From Reyranella sp. CPCC 100927 (lineage in GTDB: Bacteria; Pseudomonadota; Alphaproteobacteria; Reyranellales; Reyranellaceae), in NCBI RefSeq assembly GCF_007859315.1, contig NZ_VOHA01000003.1, positions 1 through 64,000 of the forward strand: a DNA stretch of 64,000 nt, given 5' to 3'. The notes beneath the pieces are model-generated. The model was not told the DNA's origin and did no database searches. It saw only the letters and a program-made list of their open reading frames with translations. Positions 44,839 through 53,184 of this stretch are shown in pieces; position 1 is the first letter of the stretch, and every line of letters begins with the position of its first letter. The translations under genes were made by a program, and so were the position numbers.

Positions 44839-46107
44839 ATGGTCGACGTTGTCGTGGTCGGCGGGGGCATCGCGGGACTGGTCGCGGCCGCTGTCGCGGC
44901 GAAGGCCGGGGCCAACGTGATCCTCCTGGAGGCGACACCGGCGTTGGGCGGGCGCGCCAGCACGCGGATCGTCTCGGGATACCACTTCAATCAGGGCGCC
45001 CACGCGCTCTATCGAGACGGGTTCCTCGACAGGGCGCTGCAGGATCTCGGTGTCGACGTCGCGGGCAAAGTACCCATGCTCGCCGATGGTTTCTTCGCCG
45101 ACGACAAGGCGCTTCACCAGGCTCCGTTCAGTGCCGCCGGGCTGGCGGCGACGACGTTGCTGTCCGAGGCGGAGAAGGGCGAGATGGCCGCACTCATCCG
45201 CCGCCTGATCCAGGGATCGACGGAAACGCCGCCCGGGGCATCCGTGGACGAGGCCCTGGCGGCACTGTCGCCGTCGTCAAGGGTCCGCTCCGTGCTCGCG
45301 GCGATGGTGCGGCTGACCAGCATCGTGCATGCGCCGACGGTGGCCGACGGCGCGGCGCTTCTCGATCAGCTCCTGGGTGGATTGACGCGCACCGTTCTCT
45401 ATCTGGACGGCGGCTGGGGGACGATGATCGATGGTTTGCGGTCGGCCTGCGCCGCGCACGGCGCCGGCCTGCGTCCTGGCGCCCGGGTTGAACGGGTCGA
45501 GCCCGGCCCGCCGTGGCGCGCGACGCTCGCCGATGGCACCGTCGTGACGGCGCGCGCGGCCATCCTGGCGGTGATGCCGACACAGGCGGCCATGCTCCAT
45601 CCCGCCCTCAAAGAAGTGTGCGGCACGGCCGATGCGGTACCGGCGAGAGTCGCCTGCCTGGACGTTGGTCTGGCCAGTCTGCCGCGCGCCGATGTCCGGT
45701 TTGTGCTCGGTGTCGACCGGCCGTTCTACTTCTCGGTCCACAGTGCGGCGGCGCGCCTCGCGCCTGAGGGGGCCGCTCTCGTGCACACCATGCGCTACCT
45801 CGAACCGGGCGAGAAGCCCGACCGCCACCAGTTGGTTGCCGAACTCGAGGCGGTCATGGACCTGGCGCAGCCGGGCTGGCGCACGCTCGAGCGCGCGCGG
45901 CAGTTCCTGCCGGCCATGCCGGTGATCGCCGCGATCCCGTTCGCGGCGCGCGGCGGCCTGAAGGGACGCCCTGGTGTCGTGGTGCCGGCGGCCGAGGGCC
46001 TCTTCATCTGCGGCGACTGGGTCGGCCCGGTCGGCCTGCTGTCCGATGCCGCGGCCATCAGCGGCCGTACTGCAGGTGAGGCCGCGGCCGCGCTCGCGCG
46101 GCGTTAG
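44839..46107 (+). CDS. FAD-dependent amine oxidase/phytoene-desaturase-like oxidoreductase
   Basis: I choose ATG 44839 because GGAGG lies 11 bases upstream; an in-frame ATG at 44821 is the alternative. The protein has 422 residues. A Rossmann dinucleotide fold opens it (VDVVVVGGGIAGLVAAA), followed by LLEATPALGGRAST, and it closes with the FAD-binding GLFICGDWVGPVGLLSDAA region. It belongs to the NAD(P)/FAD-dependent amine oxidase-crtI-like superfamily. The substrate is unknown. The gene is divergent from the Rrf2 regulator and probably under its control, suggesting expression in a redox or iron-sulfur stress response. Confidence 0.85.
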   Translation: MVDVVVVGGGIAGLVAAAVAAKAGANVILLEATPALGGRASTRIVSGYHFNQGAHALYRDGFLDRALQDLGVDVAGKVPMLADGFFADDKALHQAPFSAAGLAATTLLSEAEKGEMAALIRRLIQGSTETPPGASVDEALAALSPSSRVRSVLAAMVRLTSIVHAPTVADGAALLDQLLGGLTRTVLYLDGGWGTMIDGLRSACAAHGAGLRPGARVERVEPGPPWRATLADGTVVTARAAILAVMPTQAAMLHPALKEVCGTADAVPARVACLDVGLASLPRADVRFVLGVDRPFYFSVHSAAARLAPEGAALVHTMRYLEPGEKPDRHQLVAELEAVMDLAQPGWRTLERARQFLPAMPVIAAIPFAARGGLKGRPGVVVPAAEGLFICGDWVGPVGLLSDAAAISGRTAGEAAAALARR

Positions 46108-46116
46108 CGCGGACCT

Positions 46117-46220
46117 GGGAGCGCGGGCAGCCTGCCCTGAGCTTGCCGAAGGGTCCCGCCCGCTCATGTCAGGCGACAGCGTTACGCTCGCCTTGATGCG
46201 GGCGGGACGCCCGCGCTCCC
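46117..46220. repeat. Inverted-repeat element ending in GGGAGCGCGGGC
   Basis: GGGAGCGCGGGC (46117-46128) and GCCCGCGCTCCC (46209-46220) are perfect complements at the two ends of about 104 bases. Further pairing (GTCCCGCCCGC / GCGGGCGGGAC) lies inside. It follows the flavoprotein stop by about 10 bases. The unit resembles intergenic repeats common in high-GC alphaproteobacteria. Confidence 0.6.
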
Positions 46221-46260
46221 GGGAGGGCTCGATTGCTTTCCCAGCCTCATTGATGATCGA

Positions 46261-46782
46261 ATGGGACGGAGAGGCAAGGGGAGTGCATCCTTGAAGACGA
46301 GATGTTTCGGTGCGTTGTTGTTGGCAGTGGTCCTGGCGGGGCCTGCGTATGGTCAAACCAAGAATGGCGGGGCTCCCACCACGCCGCCGCCCCCGGGTGC
46401 GTTGACCTGCGGGGCCCTGAAGGCCGAGTCCGCGCGCGCCGGCTCGGGCTTCCAGTGGACGATCGCAGGGCCCGCAGGCAGGACCACGGAAACCGGTGCT
46501 CTTAAAGGCGGCCCGCGCTTCGACTGTGTCGACGGCGCCATCCTGGTCGTCGAGTTCACGTCGACGGCGGGGCATTCGTTCTTCGATGCCTACTTCCCTG
46601 ACGGCAACAACATCGGCTACGGCCGGCAGCAGATCGAGCGTCGCGGCGGTCGCTTCGTCCTGCCCATCCAGGCCAAGGCGCGCATCGCCCCGCCGTTCCG
46701 GGCCGCGTTCGACTATCACTGCCGGCTCAACATGCCGGCCGATCCCATCCCGGCGGCGGCCCGAGCGGATTGCATCTTCTAG
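46261..46782 (+). CDS. Small exported protein of unknown function
   Basis: The protein has 173 residues from ATG 46261; a TTG at 46291 is a possible later start. A signal peptide (hydrophobic about 14-27) ends at GPAYGQ. The mature part has Cys in ALTCGALKAE, PRFDCVDG, DYHCRLN and RADCIF, consistent with two disulfides. A Pro-rich start (APTTPPPPGAL) follows the signal. It has no match I recognise. It is probably alone, between the inverted repeat at 46117 and the composite repeat immediately after its stop. Confidence 0.65.
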   Translation: MGRRGKGSASLKTRCFGALLLAVVLAGPAYGQTKNGGAPTTPPPPGALTCGALKAESARAGSGFQWTIAGPAGRTTETGALKGGPRFDCVDGAILVVEFTSTAGHSFFDAYFPDGNNIGYGRQQIERRGGRFVLPIQAKARIAPPFRAAFDYHCRLNMPADPIPAAARADCIF

Positions 46783-46939
46783 CGCGGTTCATTTGTTTGA
46801 TGGCATTGCCGCTCCCGTCGTCCTGACAGCCGGTGATTCTATGAGCCCACGCTGTCATTCCGAGCGTAGCGAGGAATCTTTCGGCGGTGTCTTGTCCGTC
46901 CATCGCCGGAAAGATCCCTCGCTGCGCTCGGGATGACAG
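46783..46939. repeat. Composite repeat, copy 2 (leader plus palindrome)
   Basis: It starts right after the stop of the exported-protein gene (GCGGTTCATTTGTTTGATGG), continues with CTCCCGTCGTCCTGACAGCC and ends in the palindrome at 46850-46939. It matches the element at 19722-19879 in order, spacing and most bases. In both copies the leader begins 0-3 bases after a TAG stop. The rest of the gap up to 47082 holds nothing I can name. Confidence 0.85.
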
Positions 46940-47082
46940 GCGTGCGCTCATGATGGTCCGCAACCCGATAGGCTAACCGCAGCGCCGTTTCGGAACCGAC
47001 GACACCAACACCGCCGTCGGCGCCAAGCCGGGGCTGCAATTCGGGCCGTGATGCGCGATGATCGGCCAGACCTCAGCCCCCC

Positions 47083-47985
47083 ATGGCACCCATGAGCTTC
47101 GTCGTCGGCACCGCTTCGTGGACGGACAAGACCCTCATCGACTGCGGGCGCTTCTACCCGGCCGATTGCAAGACGCCGGAGGCACGGCTGCGCTACTATG
47201 CGTCGATCTTTCCCCTGGTCGAGGTCGATACCAGCTACTACGCCATCCCGGCGCCGGCGATGGCGCAGCAGTGGGCCGAGCGCACGCCCGATCATTTCGT
47301 GTTCAACGTGAAGGCGTTCCGGCTGTTCACCGGGCACATGACCGAGACGAAGGTGCTGCCGAGGGACATCCAGCAGGCGCTGGGAACGCGCCGGCGGCTT
47401 CACCACAAGACCGTGCCGGAGGACATCCGCACCGAACTGTGGAAGCGTTTCGCCGAGGCGCTCGAGCCCCTGCGGCGCGCCGGCAAGCTCGGCCTCGTCC
47501 ATTTTCAGTTCCCGCCAACAGTCCAGTACGGCAACGAAGCGATGGCGCGGGTAGAGGCGTGCCGGGCACAGCTGCCGCAGCATACGCTCAGCATCGAGTT
47601 CCGGCACAAATCCTGGTGGGACGGGCCGGCACGCGTTGCCAGCACGCTGGATTTCCTGCGAATCCACCGCCTGGTCCACACCGTCGTCGATGGACCGCAG
47701 GGCGCCGACAACAGCGTGCCGGCCGTGTGGGAGACCACCCATGCCGACTGGCTGCTGCTGCGCCTGCATGGACGCAACATCGAGTCCTATAACGCGCCGG
47801 CGCGGACGGCGGCCGAGCGCTTCGACTACGACTATCCCGATCAGGAGCTTGCCGGGCTCGCGGACGACCTGGTGCGTATGGCGCCGACGGCACGCAACAA
47901 GCATGTCGTCTTCAACAACTGCGACGAGGACAAGGGACAGCGCAACGGCATCGCATTCATGAAGCTGCTCTCGGCCCGCAGCTAG
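47083..47985 (+). CDS. DUF72 (YecE-like) TIM-barrel protein
   Basis: The 300-residue protein has the DUF72 markers in order: FVVGTASWTDKTLIDCGRFY at the N-terminus, then DTSYYAIP, HFVFNVKAFRLFTGH, VHFQFPP, SIEFRHKSWW, and near the end HVVFNNCDEDKGQRNG. It is cytosolic, and the length is typical. The family function is unknown; a nuclease-like or metal-dependent role has been suggested but is not established. It lies between the composite repeat and a half-repeat, with no obvious operon partner. Confidence 0.88.
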   Translation: MAPMSFVVGTASWTDKTLIDCGRFYPADCKTPEARLRYYASIFPLVEVDTSYYAIPAPAMAQQWAERTPDHFVFNVKAFRLFTGHMTETKVLPRDIQQALGTRRRLHHKTVPEDIRTELWKRFAEALEPLRRAGKLGLVHFQFPPTVQYGNEAMARVEACRAQLPQHTLSIEFRHKSWWDGPARVASTLDFLRIHRLVHTVVDGPQGADNSVPAVWETTHADWLLLRLHGRNIESYNAPARTAAERFDYDYPDQELAGLADDLVRMAPTARNKHVVFNNCDEDKGQRNGIAFMKLLSARS

Positions 47986-48006
47986 GTTCTGTAGTCGCTG
48001 ATGCTG

Positions 48007-48190
48007 CTGTCGTCCCGAGCGAAGCGAAGGATCTCGTGGTGCGCCAACCGCACCGGCTCACATGTGCGGAACGAAGAATGCACCACAGAGGCACAGAGAA
48101 CACAGAGAACAATCTTCGCGCGCGCCGAAGGTGCGCCAGGGCCTTATCTCTGTGTGCCTCTGTGTCCTCTGTGCCTGAAAGGAAACAGAA
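48007..48190. repeat. 90-base repeat A followed by CACAGAGGCACAG inverted repeat
   Basis: The first 90 bases (48007-48096) match 53185-53274 with about 12 mismatches by hand. They start with a half copy of the dispersed palindrome, followed by GCACCGGCTCACATGTGCGG and GCACCACAGAGGCACAG. From 48082 the ACCACAGAGGCACAGAGAA strand is answered by TCTCTGTGTGCCTCTGTG (from about 48148) on the right, making a hairpin of about 100 bases. It lies just after the DUF72 stop. Confidence 0.75.
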
Positions 48191-48229
48191 ACTCAGGCGG
48201 CGTCGGGAATGGGCGTAATGTCGACATGA

Positions 48230-49398
48230 TAACCGAGTTTGTGAGCTGTTTGACGAGGTGGTTGGTCGTGCTCTGTTTGGAGCGGCGAGAGAAGTAGTCG
48301 GCTCCCAGGTCGTGGTGGAGGGTGCCGTCTTTGAGCATGTGATAGATGGCAGTGAGCATCGAAGCAGCGACGGCGCAGATCGCCTTTTTACGCTCCATCC
48401 GCGCGGCGAGACGATAGAACTGGGATCGGTAGTAGGTTCCCTTGGTGCGCACGGCGGCCCAGGCGCTTGGATCAGGGTCTCCTTGAGCCAGCGCGACCCT
48501 TTGCGCAGCCGTGCACGACGGCGCTTGTCGGCGCTCTGGTTGTTGGAGGGGCACAGGCCAGCAGGTGTTTGGCCGTAGGGAAGAGGCTCATGTCGGCGCC
48601 AATCTCCGCCAGGATGGCCGGTGCCGCGACCGCACGCACGCCGGGCACTGTGCTCACCTGATCGAGGGCGGCGCGAAAGGGATGCAGGTGAGCCACAACC
48701 TTGTCATCGATCGCCGCGATCAGGGTCGCCAGCCCATCGATCTGCCGCAAATGGACATCCAACAAGAAGCGATGGGTGTCGGTGATCCGGCCATGCAAGG
48801 CGGACCGCAGTTCCTCCTGCGACGCCTTGACCCGACGATGGGCCAAAGCCGCCAGCTTGGCGGGATCGGTCTCGCCCGCGATCAACGCTTCGATCATCCG
48901 CCGGCCGCTGACGCCAAGAATATCGGTGATCTCCGAGTCGAGTTTGATGTTGGCATCCTCCAGCGTCTTCTGCAGGCGCTGCGTATGGCTGGTCTGTTCT
49001 CGCACCAGCTGCTTGCGGGTGCGCATCAGCACCCGAAGCTCCTGGATCGCCTCCTGCGGCACAAAGCTGGCCCGGATCAGGCCATGCGCCAGCAACTCGG
49101 CGATCCACGTCGCATCGTTCACGTCGGTCTTGCGGCCAGGCACGTTCTTGATGTGCGCGGCGTTGGCCAGCACCAGCTCGAACTCGCCATCGCTGAGGAT
49201 GTGCCATACCGGCTTCCAGTACACACCCGTCGCTTCCATCGCGATATGCGTCACGCCGTTCTCAGCCAGCCATGCCGACAACGCCAGCAACTCCGACGTT
49301 GCCGTTCCAAACGTCCGTATCTCGCGGTGGATCTCGCCATTCACCACCCGGCGCACGCACGCAACCACCGTCTTCTTGTGCACGTCCAGACCGGCGCA
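48230..49398 (-). pseudogene. IS110-family transposase, multiply frameshifted
   Basis: Family strings remain: AGLDVHKKTVVACVRR (N-terminal DEDD/RuvC-like domain), AMEATGVYWKPVWHIL, NAAHIKNVPGRKTDVNDATW and STVPGVRAVAAPAILAEIG. The frame breaks near 48565, and KRRRARLRKGSRWLKETLIQ continues in another frame. It breaks again near 48475, leading to AWAAVRTKGTYYRSQFYRL. At the 5' end a TGA (49402-49404) lies six codons before AGLDVHKK, so the normal start is lost. The element is therefore dead. Its exact ends are not determined; no inverted repeats were seen, as expected for IS110. Confidence 0.88.
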
Positions 49399-49404
49399 GC
49401 ATCA

Positions 49405-49839
49405 GCCGCACGATGGAACCGGAATCGGAATAGAAAAGACGTTGTTTACGCTTCGATGAGTCGGTTAATCATTGCTTCGCACTGGGAGTTTTCAAATAAT
49501 AAGTTCGGCAAGATAAATTGTACATTTCCATTGTTGATTCACCGAAGGGTTCTCGTAGGGCAAATATTCCTGGCTCTGGCCGATATGGGTTCCTGTCATC
49601 AGAACTCATCGTGCCTCACACCGTGAGCATTTGCAGCGTAAGGTCGTGGCGAGGCAACGCTGCCGCTCGACCTGTCCAGTCGGGTCCCCTGCTGCTTGGC
49701 CGTTCGCCCGCTTTAGTCGCTCGCCCTTAGCGGCCGACCAGCCTTTTACTTGGTGGCCCGGCGTCCATACTGACGGCCGTCAATCGCCTGAAGAGGGGGA
49801 TGGCGGGTCGCTCGGGCATCAGAACGGGAGAATCACGCT
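49405..49839. other. 435-base gene-free stretch
   Basis: No gene or hairpin is supported. It is locally AT-rich (about 49480-49560) and probably old insertion-site sequence plus the promoter of the protease gene downstream. Confidence 0.5.
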
Positions 49840-50433
49840 ATGGGATGGACAGTCCAGGAAAAGGCAGGCCGCACGTTTGACGTTCTCATCCAGGACCAGG
49901 AGGCCGACTGCGGCCTATGCTGCGTCGCGATGGTCGTGAACCAAATCGTCGGTGGCAAGCCAACATCCTCGATGGTGAAGAACAATCTTCCGAAGAAGGC
50001 CTACTCACCCTCCACAAAGGATCGCGCCGGCTTCGCGCCGTCGCTGCTGACTAGCGTCGCCGCTACTAACTCATACCATTCCCAAGGCACCTACCTGAAG
50101 GACCTGCAGGGCGCCTTGGCGACGTGGAGGATCACCAGCGAGTATTGCAGTCCGGCCGCGAACGTGCAGCAGGCGATCTTCGACGCAACGGCCGGGAAAC
50201 CGATTATCTGCCACGTGACATGGGCCGGAGCAGGAGGAGGCCACTGGGTGGTCATCACCCATTCGATGGGGAATTCGCACTATATCCTAGACCCCTGTTA
50301 TGGACTTCAGATCAACAGCAGCACGACGAGATACGTCGGTCTCGAGCGATCGCTACCTAGTGCTGGCTCGGTGACAGCGGTGGAGTACGGAACGTGGACT
50401 GGTGAATGGCTGAAGATCACCGGTATCCGCTGA
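49840..50433 (+). CDS. Papain-like cysteine protease (C39/AvrRpt2-like)
   Basis: The 197-residue protein has a cysteine-protease signature. QDQEADCGLCCVAMVV carries an active-site Cys24 with an upstream Gln, CHVTWAGAGGGHWVVI gives His135, and YILDPCYG gives Asp151, so the Q-C-H-D set is complete. Size and motif order fit the C39/C70-like papain superfamily, which includes bacteriocin-processing domains and the AvrRpt2 effector. There is no signal peptide or membrane segment, and no ABC transporter or bacteriocin gene is nearby. It may be an orphan effector, a toxin or a non-classically exported enzyme. It sits next to the dead IS110, so transfer is possible. Confidence 0.75.
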   Translation: MGWTVQEKAGRTFDVLIQDQEADCGLCCVAMVVNQIVGGKPTSSMVKNNLPKKAYSPSTKDRAGFAPSLLTSVAATNSYHSQGTYLKDLQGALATWRITSEYCSPAANVQQAIFDATAGKPIICHVTWAGAGGGHWVVITHSMGNSHYILDPCYGLQINSSTTRYVGLERSLPSAGSVTAVEYGTWTGEWLKITGIR

Positions 50434-50654
50434 CCACGGGGCGTCGCGACAGCACTATTCGGATCTGGTAATTCGGCCGATCCTGGCGCGGCAACGGTTC
50501 TGGTGCCGGACCTGCTGGACGAGCGGGAGTGGAAGGCAGCGGTCCGTCGGGTGCGCTGAACTTCAGAATGCTGGCGGGGCGGTTGATAATGAAGAAATCG
50601 GACTTGCCGCATATGAAGGCAGCTTGTTCGCGGGGTGACGATGGCATGCTGCTG

Positions 50655-50753
50655 GCTCGACCATGGGGGCATCGGCTGATGTTCCTCTCCGAGCGACTCG
50701 ATGCCCGCCGTTGCGAAGCGCTGGGCCTGATCAACCATCGTTACGCTCCATAA
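50655..50753 (+). pseudogene. Possible enoyl-CoA hydratase remnant
   Basis: The short frame reads HRLMFLSERLDARRCEALGLINH, ending RYAP and stop. The pattern of a hydrophobic start, then E-R-(L/I)-D-A-x5-A-x-G-L-(I/V)-N-x-x-x-P resembles the conserved region of crotonase/enoyl-CoA hydratase proteins. Nothing upstream or downstream extends the match. It is too short to be sure. Confidence 0.3.
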
Positions 50754-50953
50754 CGTTGCCGCAGCACGCTCACCCATCTTCGCCAGACAACCACCATCAA
50801 CACCGGCGACGGAGTGATCCATCCGGTCCAACTAAGCGGCATCCTTGGCGCTTACCTCTTGACTCCCTAACGCCCATATAAGGACGACGGTAATGGCGAT
50901 CTCATCACGCGATGAATCGCTGTAGTACCTGTGGTCGTTGGTCGCTGACACTC

Positions 50954-51022
50954 CTGTCATCCCGAGCGTAGCGAGGGATCTAGGGGCGGCGCCTGGATCC
51001 CTCGCTACGCTCGGGATGACAG
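50954..51022. repeat. Dispersed palindrome, copy 4
   Basis: Arms CTGTCATCCCGAGCGTAGCG and CGCTACGCTCGGGATGACAG are perfect complements around a short loop (GATCTAGGGGCGGCGCCTGGATC). It is about 80 bases beyond the stop of the leftward thioesterase gene. Confidence 0.88.
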
Positions 51023-51104
51023 TCCCAGCCTTCTTGTTGCGAGGCGTGCGGCCTGCACGCCCGTCGTCGAGGCGGAGCGAACCGGCCGCCGGTGCTTTTA
51101 CTGT

Positions 51105-51473
51105 TCAGGTCTTCTTCTGCACCTGGATGATCGCCCGGCGGTGGGTGCCGTCGCCGACCTGCTTGTTCTCGTCCCGTGCCTCGATCTTGAAGCGGAGCTT
51201 GCGGCCGTCAATCTCCAGGAGTTCGGCTCTGACGACGACCTTCTGGCCCTTGGGCGTGACGCCGAAATGCTTGACGTTGACCTCGAAGCCGACGGTCGTC
51301 TGATCTTCGGGAAGATGGGCCTGCACGGCCTGAATGGCCGCGCGTTCCATCAGCCCGATCATCGATGGCGTCGACAGCACACCGTCGCCACCCATGTGCC
51401 TGACCACCAACGTGTCGTCGACCGTCGTCGTGATCTCCGCCGTCAGGCCCGGGGTCAGCGGTTCGCTCGCCAT
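51105..51473 (-). CDS. Hot-dog fold thioesterase (FlK-like)
   Basis: The 122-residue protein matches the small hot-dog thioesterases related to fluoroacetyl-CoA thioesterase: VVRHMGGDGVLSTPSMIGLMERAA (substrate-binding helix), then TVGFEVNVKHFGVTPKGQKV and a beta-rich end. These cleave short acyl-CoA or acyl-thioesters in the cytoplasm; the true substrate is unknown. It lies 66 bases from the cupin gene on the same strand and could be its operon partner, with the palindrome at 50954 as the transcript end. Confidence 0.82.
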   Translation of the reverse strand: MASEPLTPGLTAEITTTVDDTLVVRHMGGDGVLSTPSMIGLMERAAIQAVQAHLPEDQTTVGFEVNVKHFGVTPKGQKVVVRAELLEIDGRKLRFKIEARDENKQVGDGTHRRAIIQVQKKT

Positions 51474-51539
51474 GATGAAGTCTCCTCTGCTGGGTCTACG
51501 GTGACCTAAGCAGAGTTTCTCGACGCCGCCAACGCTCCG

Positions 51540-51935
51540 TCACCGCGGGCGGTGCTCCGTTCCCAGGCCTGCCGTGATGAAGAGCGCCGTGGCGTGGCCG
51601 GCGACATCCGCCGTATGCCAGACGCCGTTCGGGTTGATCGCGTAGTCGCCTGGGCGCAGCGCGACCTTCTGGATTCCGTCGGGCAGTTCCTGGATCAGCG
51701 TGATCTCGCCCGCGATGCAGATCACGGCCTCGTCGCCCACGGGGTGCCGCTCCCAGCTCGTCCAGTTCTCGCTGAAGCTGTACTGCGAGACCAGCCGTCC
51801 TTCGTTGCCATCGGCAGCGTTGCGTTCGGCATAGGCGGCAAACCATTCCATGCCGGTGAATTCGGGCTGCGGCGCCGCCTTGGCGCCGAGGCCGAGATGG
51901 AGCGGGAACCGCTCCAGCGATTGTGGTTTCATCAT
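51540..51935 (-). CDS. Cupin-domain protein
   Basis: The 131-residue protein is a single cupin barrel: WTSWERHPVGDEAVICIAGE (motif 1, here with only one clear His) and LRPGDYAINPNGVWHTADV (motif 2 with His). It may bind a metal or small ligand. Its start overlaps the stop of the DinB-like gene upstream by four bases (ATGA), so both are translated together. No specific function is assigned. Confidence 0.82.
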   Translation of the reverse strand: MMKPQSLERFPLHLGLGAKAAPQPEFTGMEWFAAYAERNAADGNEGRLVSQYSFSENWTSWERHPVGDEAVICIAGEITLIQELPDGIQKVALRPGDYAINPNGVWHTADVAGHATALFITAGLGTEHRPR

Positions 51936-52459
51936 GCCGTGACCTCCGCAAGGGGAGCCTGTCGCGTTGCGCTGGCATCCTGCGCCTTCAGGAAGTCCGT
52001 CATTCGGTCCGGATAGGGCTGGATGCCGTTCTTCTGTAGCAGAAGCGCGACCTGGCCGCGATGGCCGGCGGCATGCATCGCGACGTGCAGAAGCATCTCG
52101 CCGCGCGTCATGCGCGCGGGCTCGCCGTTGGCGAAGGAAAAGGCGATCGTCTCATCCACCTCTTCCGGCGCCAGGGTATCGGCGTAGTCGGCATACCAGT
52201 CGCCGGTCGCGCCGGCCTTGCGGGCCAGCGTGTCGAAGGACGGCAACTCGGCCGAGCGTGCGGCCTGATAACCGTGCGGCCGCGCTTCGAGATTGTGACT
52301 GAAGATCTCGTCGACGGCCTGGATGTGGTCGAGCAGCCGCAGCACCAGAACCTGTTCGTCGGCAGGCATGCGGCCCAGGGTCTCGGCGATGACCCCGTTC
52401 AGGCCGTTGGTCGCCCAGCGCTTGTAGTGAATCAGGGTGCGATAGGGGAGGGTGAGCAT
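51932..52459 (-). CDS. DinB/DUF664-like metal-binding four-helix protein
   Basis: The 175-residue protein has the DinB-type pattern: helix 1 with Tyr/Lys-rich HYKRWATNGL, LLDHIQAVDEIF (first His), and the paired-His helix LLHVAMHAAGHRGQVALLL, giving a three-His metal site of the YfiT/DinB type. The family includes thiol transferases and damage-inducible proteins, without a single function. It leads a small leftward operon with the cupin gene. It is divergent from the TetR gene. Confidence 0.83.
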   Translation of the reverse strand: MLTLPYRTLIHYKRWATNGLNGVIAETLGRMPADEQVLVLRLLDHIQAVDEIFSHNLEARPHGYQAARSAELPSFDTLARKAGATGDWYADYADTLAPEEVDETIAFSFANGEPARMTRGEMLLHVAMHAAGHRGQVALLLQKNGIQPYPDRMTDFLKAQDASATRQAPLAEVTA

Positions 52460-52539
52460 CGCGTTGCCTTTCGCTTGTATCTTCGGATAGAATGCGAGCC
52501 ATAGCTCACATTGTCTACTCGCGTACCGGAGTACCTGGC
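52460..52539. promoter_or_regulatory. Divergent promoter region with short dyads
   Basis: The 80-base gap between the DinB-like and TetR genes contains GAGCCATAGCTC (52495-52506) and GTACCGGAGTAC (52521-52532 by eye). Either could be the TetR operator. The arrangement favours autoregulation plus control of the DinB-cupin operon, but neither dyad is strong enough to decide. Confidence 0.4.
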
Positions 52540-53184
52540 ATGGCCCGCAGGCCGCTCACGAATCCCAGAAAAAACGCCATCCAGGAGCGATCACGCGCGA
52601 CCGTCGATGCCCTGGTCGAGGCGACCGCTCGCATTCTGGTCAGGGACGGATTCGACAAGGCGAGTACCAACCGGATCGCCGAGAAGGCCGGCGTCAGCAT
52701 CGGCTCGCTCTATCAGTATTACCCGAGCAAGGAAGCGCTGGTTGCCGCGGTTGTCGATCGTCACCAGCAGGACCTGATGCAGATCGTCCGCGAGGCGTTG
52801 GCCGGCGTGGCCGCGCTGCCGCTCAAGGACGCCGTGCGCCGGCTGGTCACCGTGGCGATCGAGTCGCATCGCCTTGATCCCAAGCTCCATCGCGTCGTTG
52901 CCGAGCAGATCCCGCGCACGGGACGGCTGGAGCATGTCGGTGCCGCCAATCGCGAGACCTACGCCCTCTTCAGGGCCTATCTCGAGGACCACAGGGACGA
53001 GATCCGGCCCGTCGACCTCGACCTGGCGGCTTTCGTGTGCGTGACCTCGATCGAGGCGCTGACCCACACGGCGGTCCTGCATCGTTCCGACATCCTCTCG
53101 GACGCGGTATCCGGAACCCTCGTCGACGAGGCCACCCACCTGGTGGTGGGCTATCTTCAACCGGCCCGGAAGAGGAAGTCGTGA
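52540..53184 (+). CDS. TetR-family transcription regulator
   Basis: The start is ATG 52540 (MARRPLTNPRKNAIQ), giving 214 residues; the frame is open from 52492. The N-terminal helix-turn-helix reads TVDALVEATARILVRDGFDK, then TNRIAEKAGVSIGSLYQYY, the classic TetR form. The C-terminal ligand-binding helices extend to the end. It is divergent from the DinB-cupin genes, its probable targets. A 90-base repeat begins at the very next base after its stop. Confidence 0.88.
   Translation: MARRPLTNPRKNAIQERSRATVDALVEATARILVRDGFDKASTNRIAEKAGVSIGSLYQYYPSKEALVAAVVDRHQQDLMQIVREALAGVAALPLKDAVRRLVTVAIESHRLDPKLHRVVAEQIPRTGRLEHVGAANRETYALFRAYLEDHRDEIRPVDLDLAAFVCVTSIEALTHTAVLHRSDILSDAVSGTLVDEATHLVVGYLQPARKRKS

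Larger units (their letters stand above)
50434..51104. other. 671-base gene-poor stretch
   Basis: It contains a probable enoyl-CoA hydratase remnant (50655-50753), then a palindrome (50954-51022) near the end of the convergent thioesterase gene. I can support nothing else in it. Confidence 0.55.

Noticed and set aside
48082-48190. CRISPR-like array from repeated CACAGAG strings
   Set aside because: The units are inverted, unevenly spaced and without unique spacers or cas genes.
48144-48554. A separate small gene on the reverse strand
   Set aside because: It is the out-of-frame C-terminal part of the IS110 transposase plus repeat sequence, not a gene.
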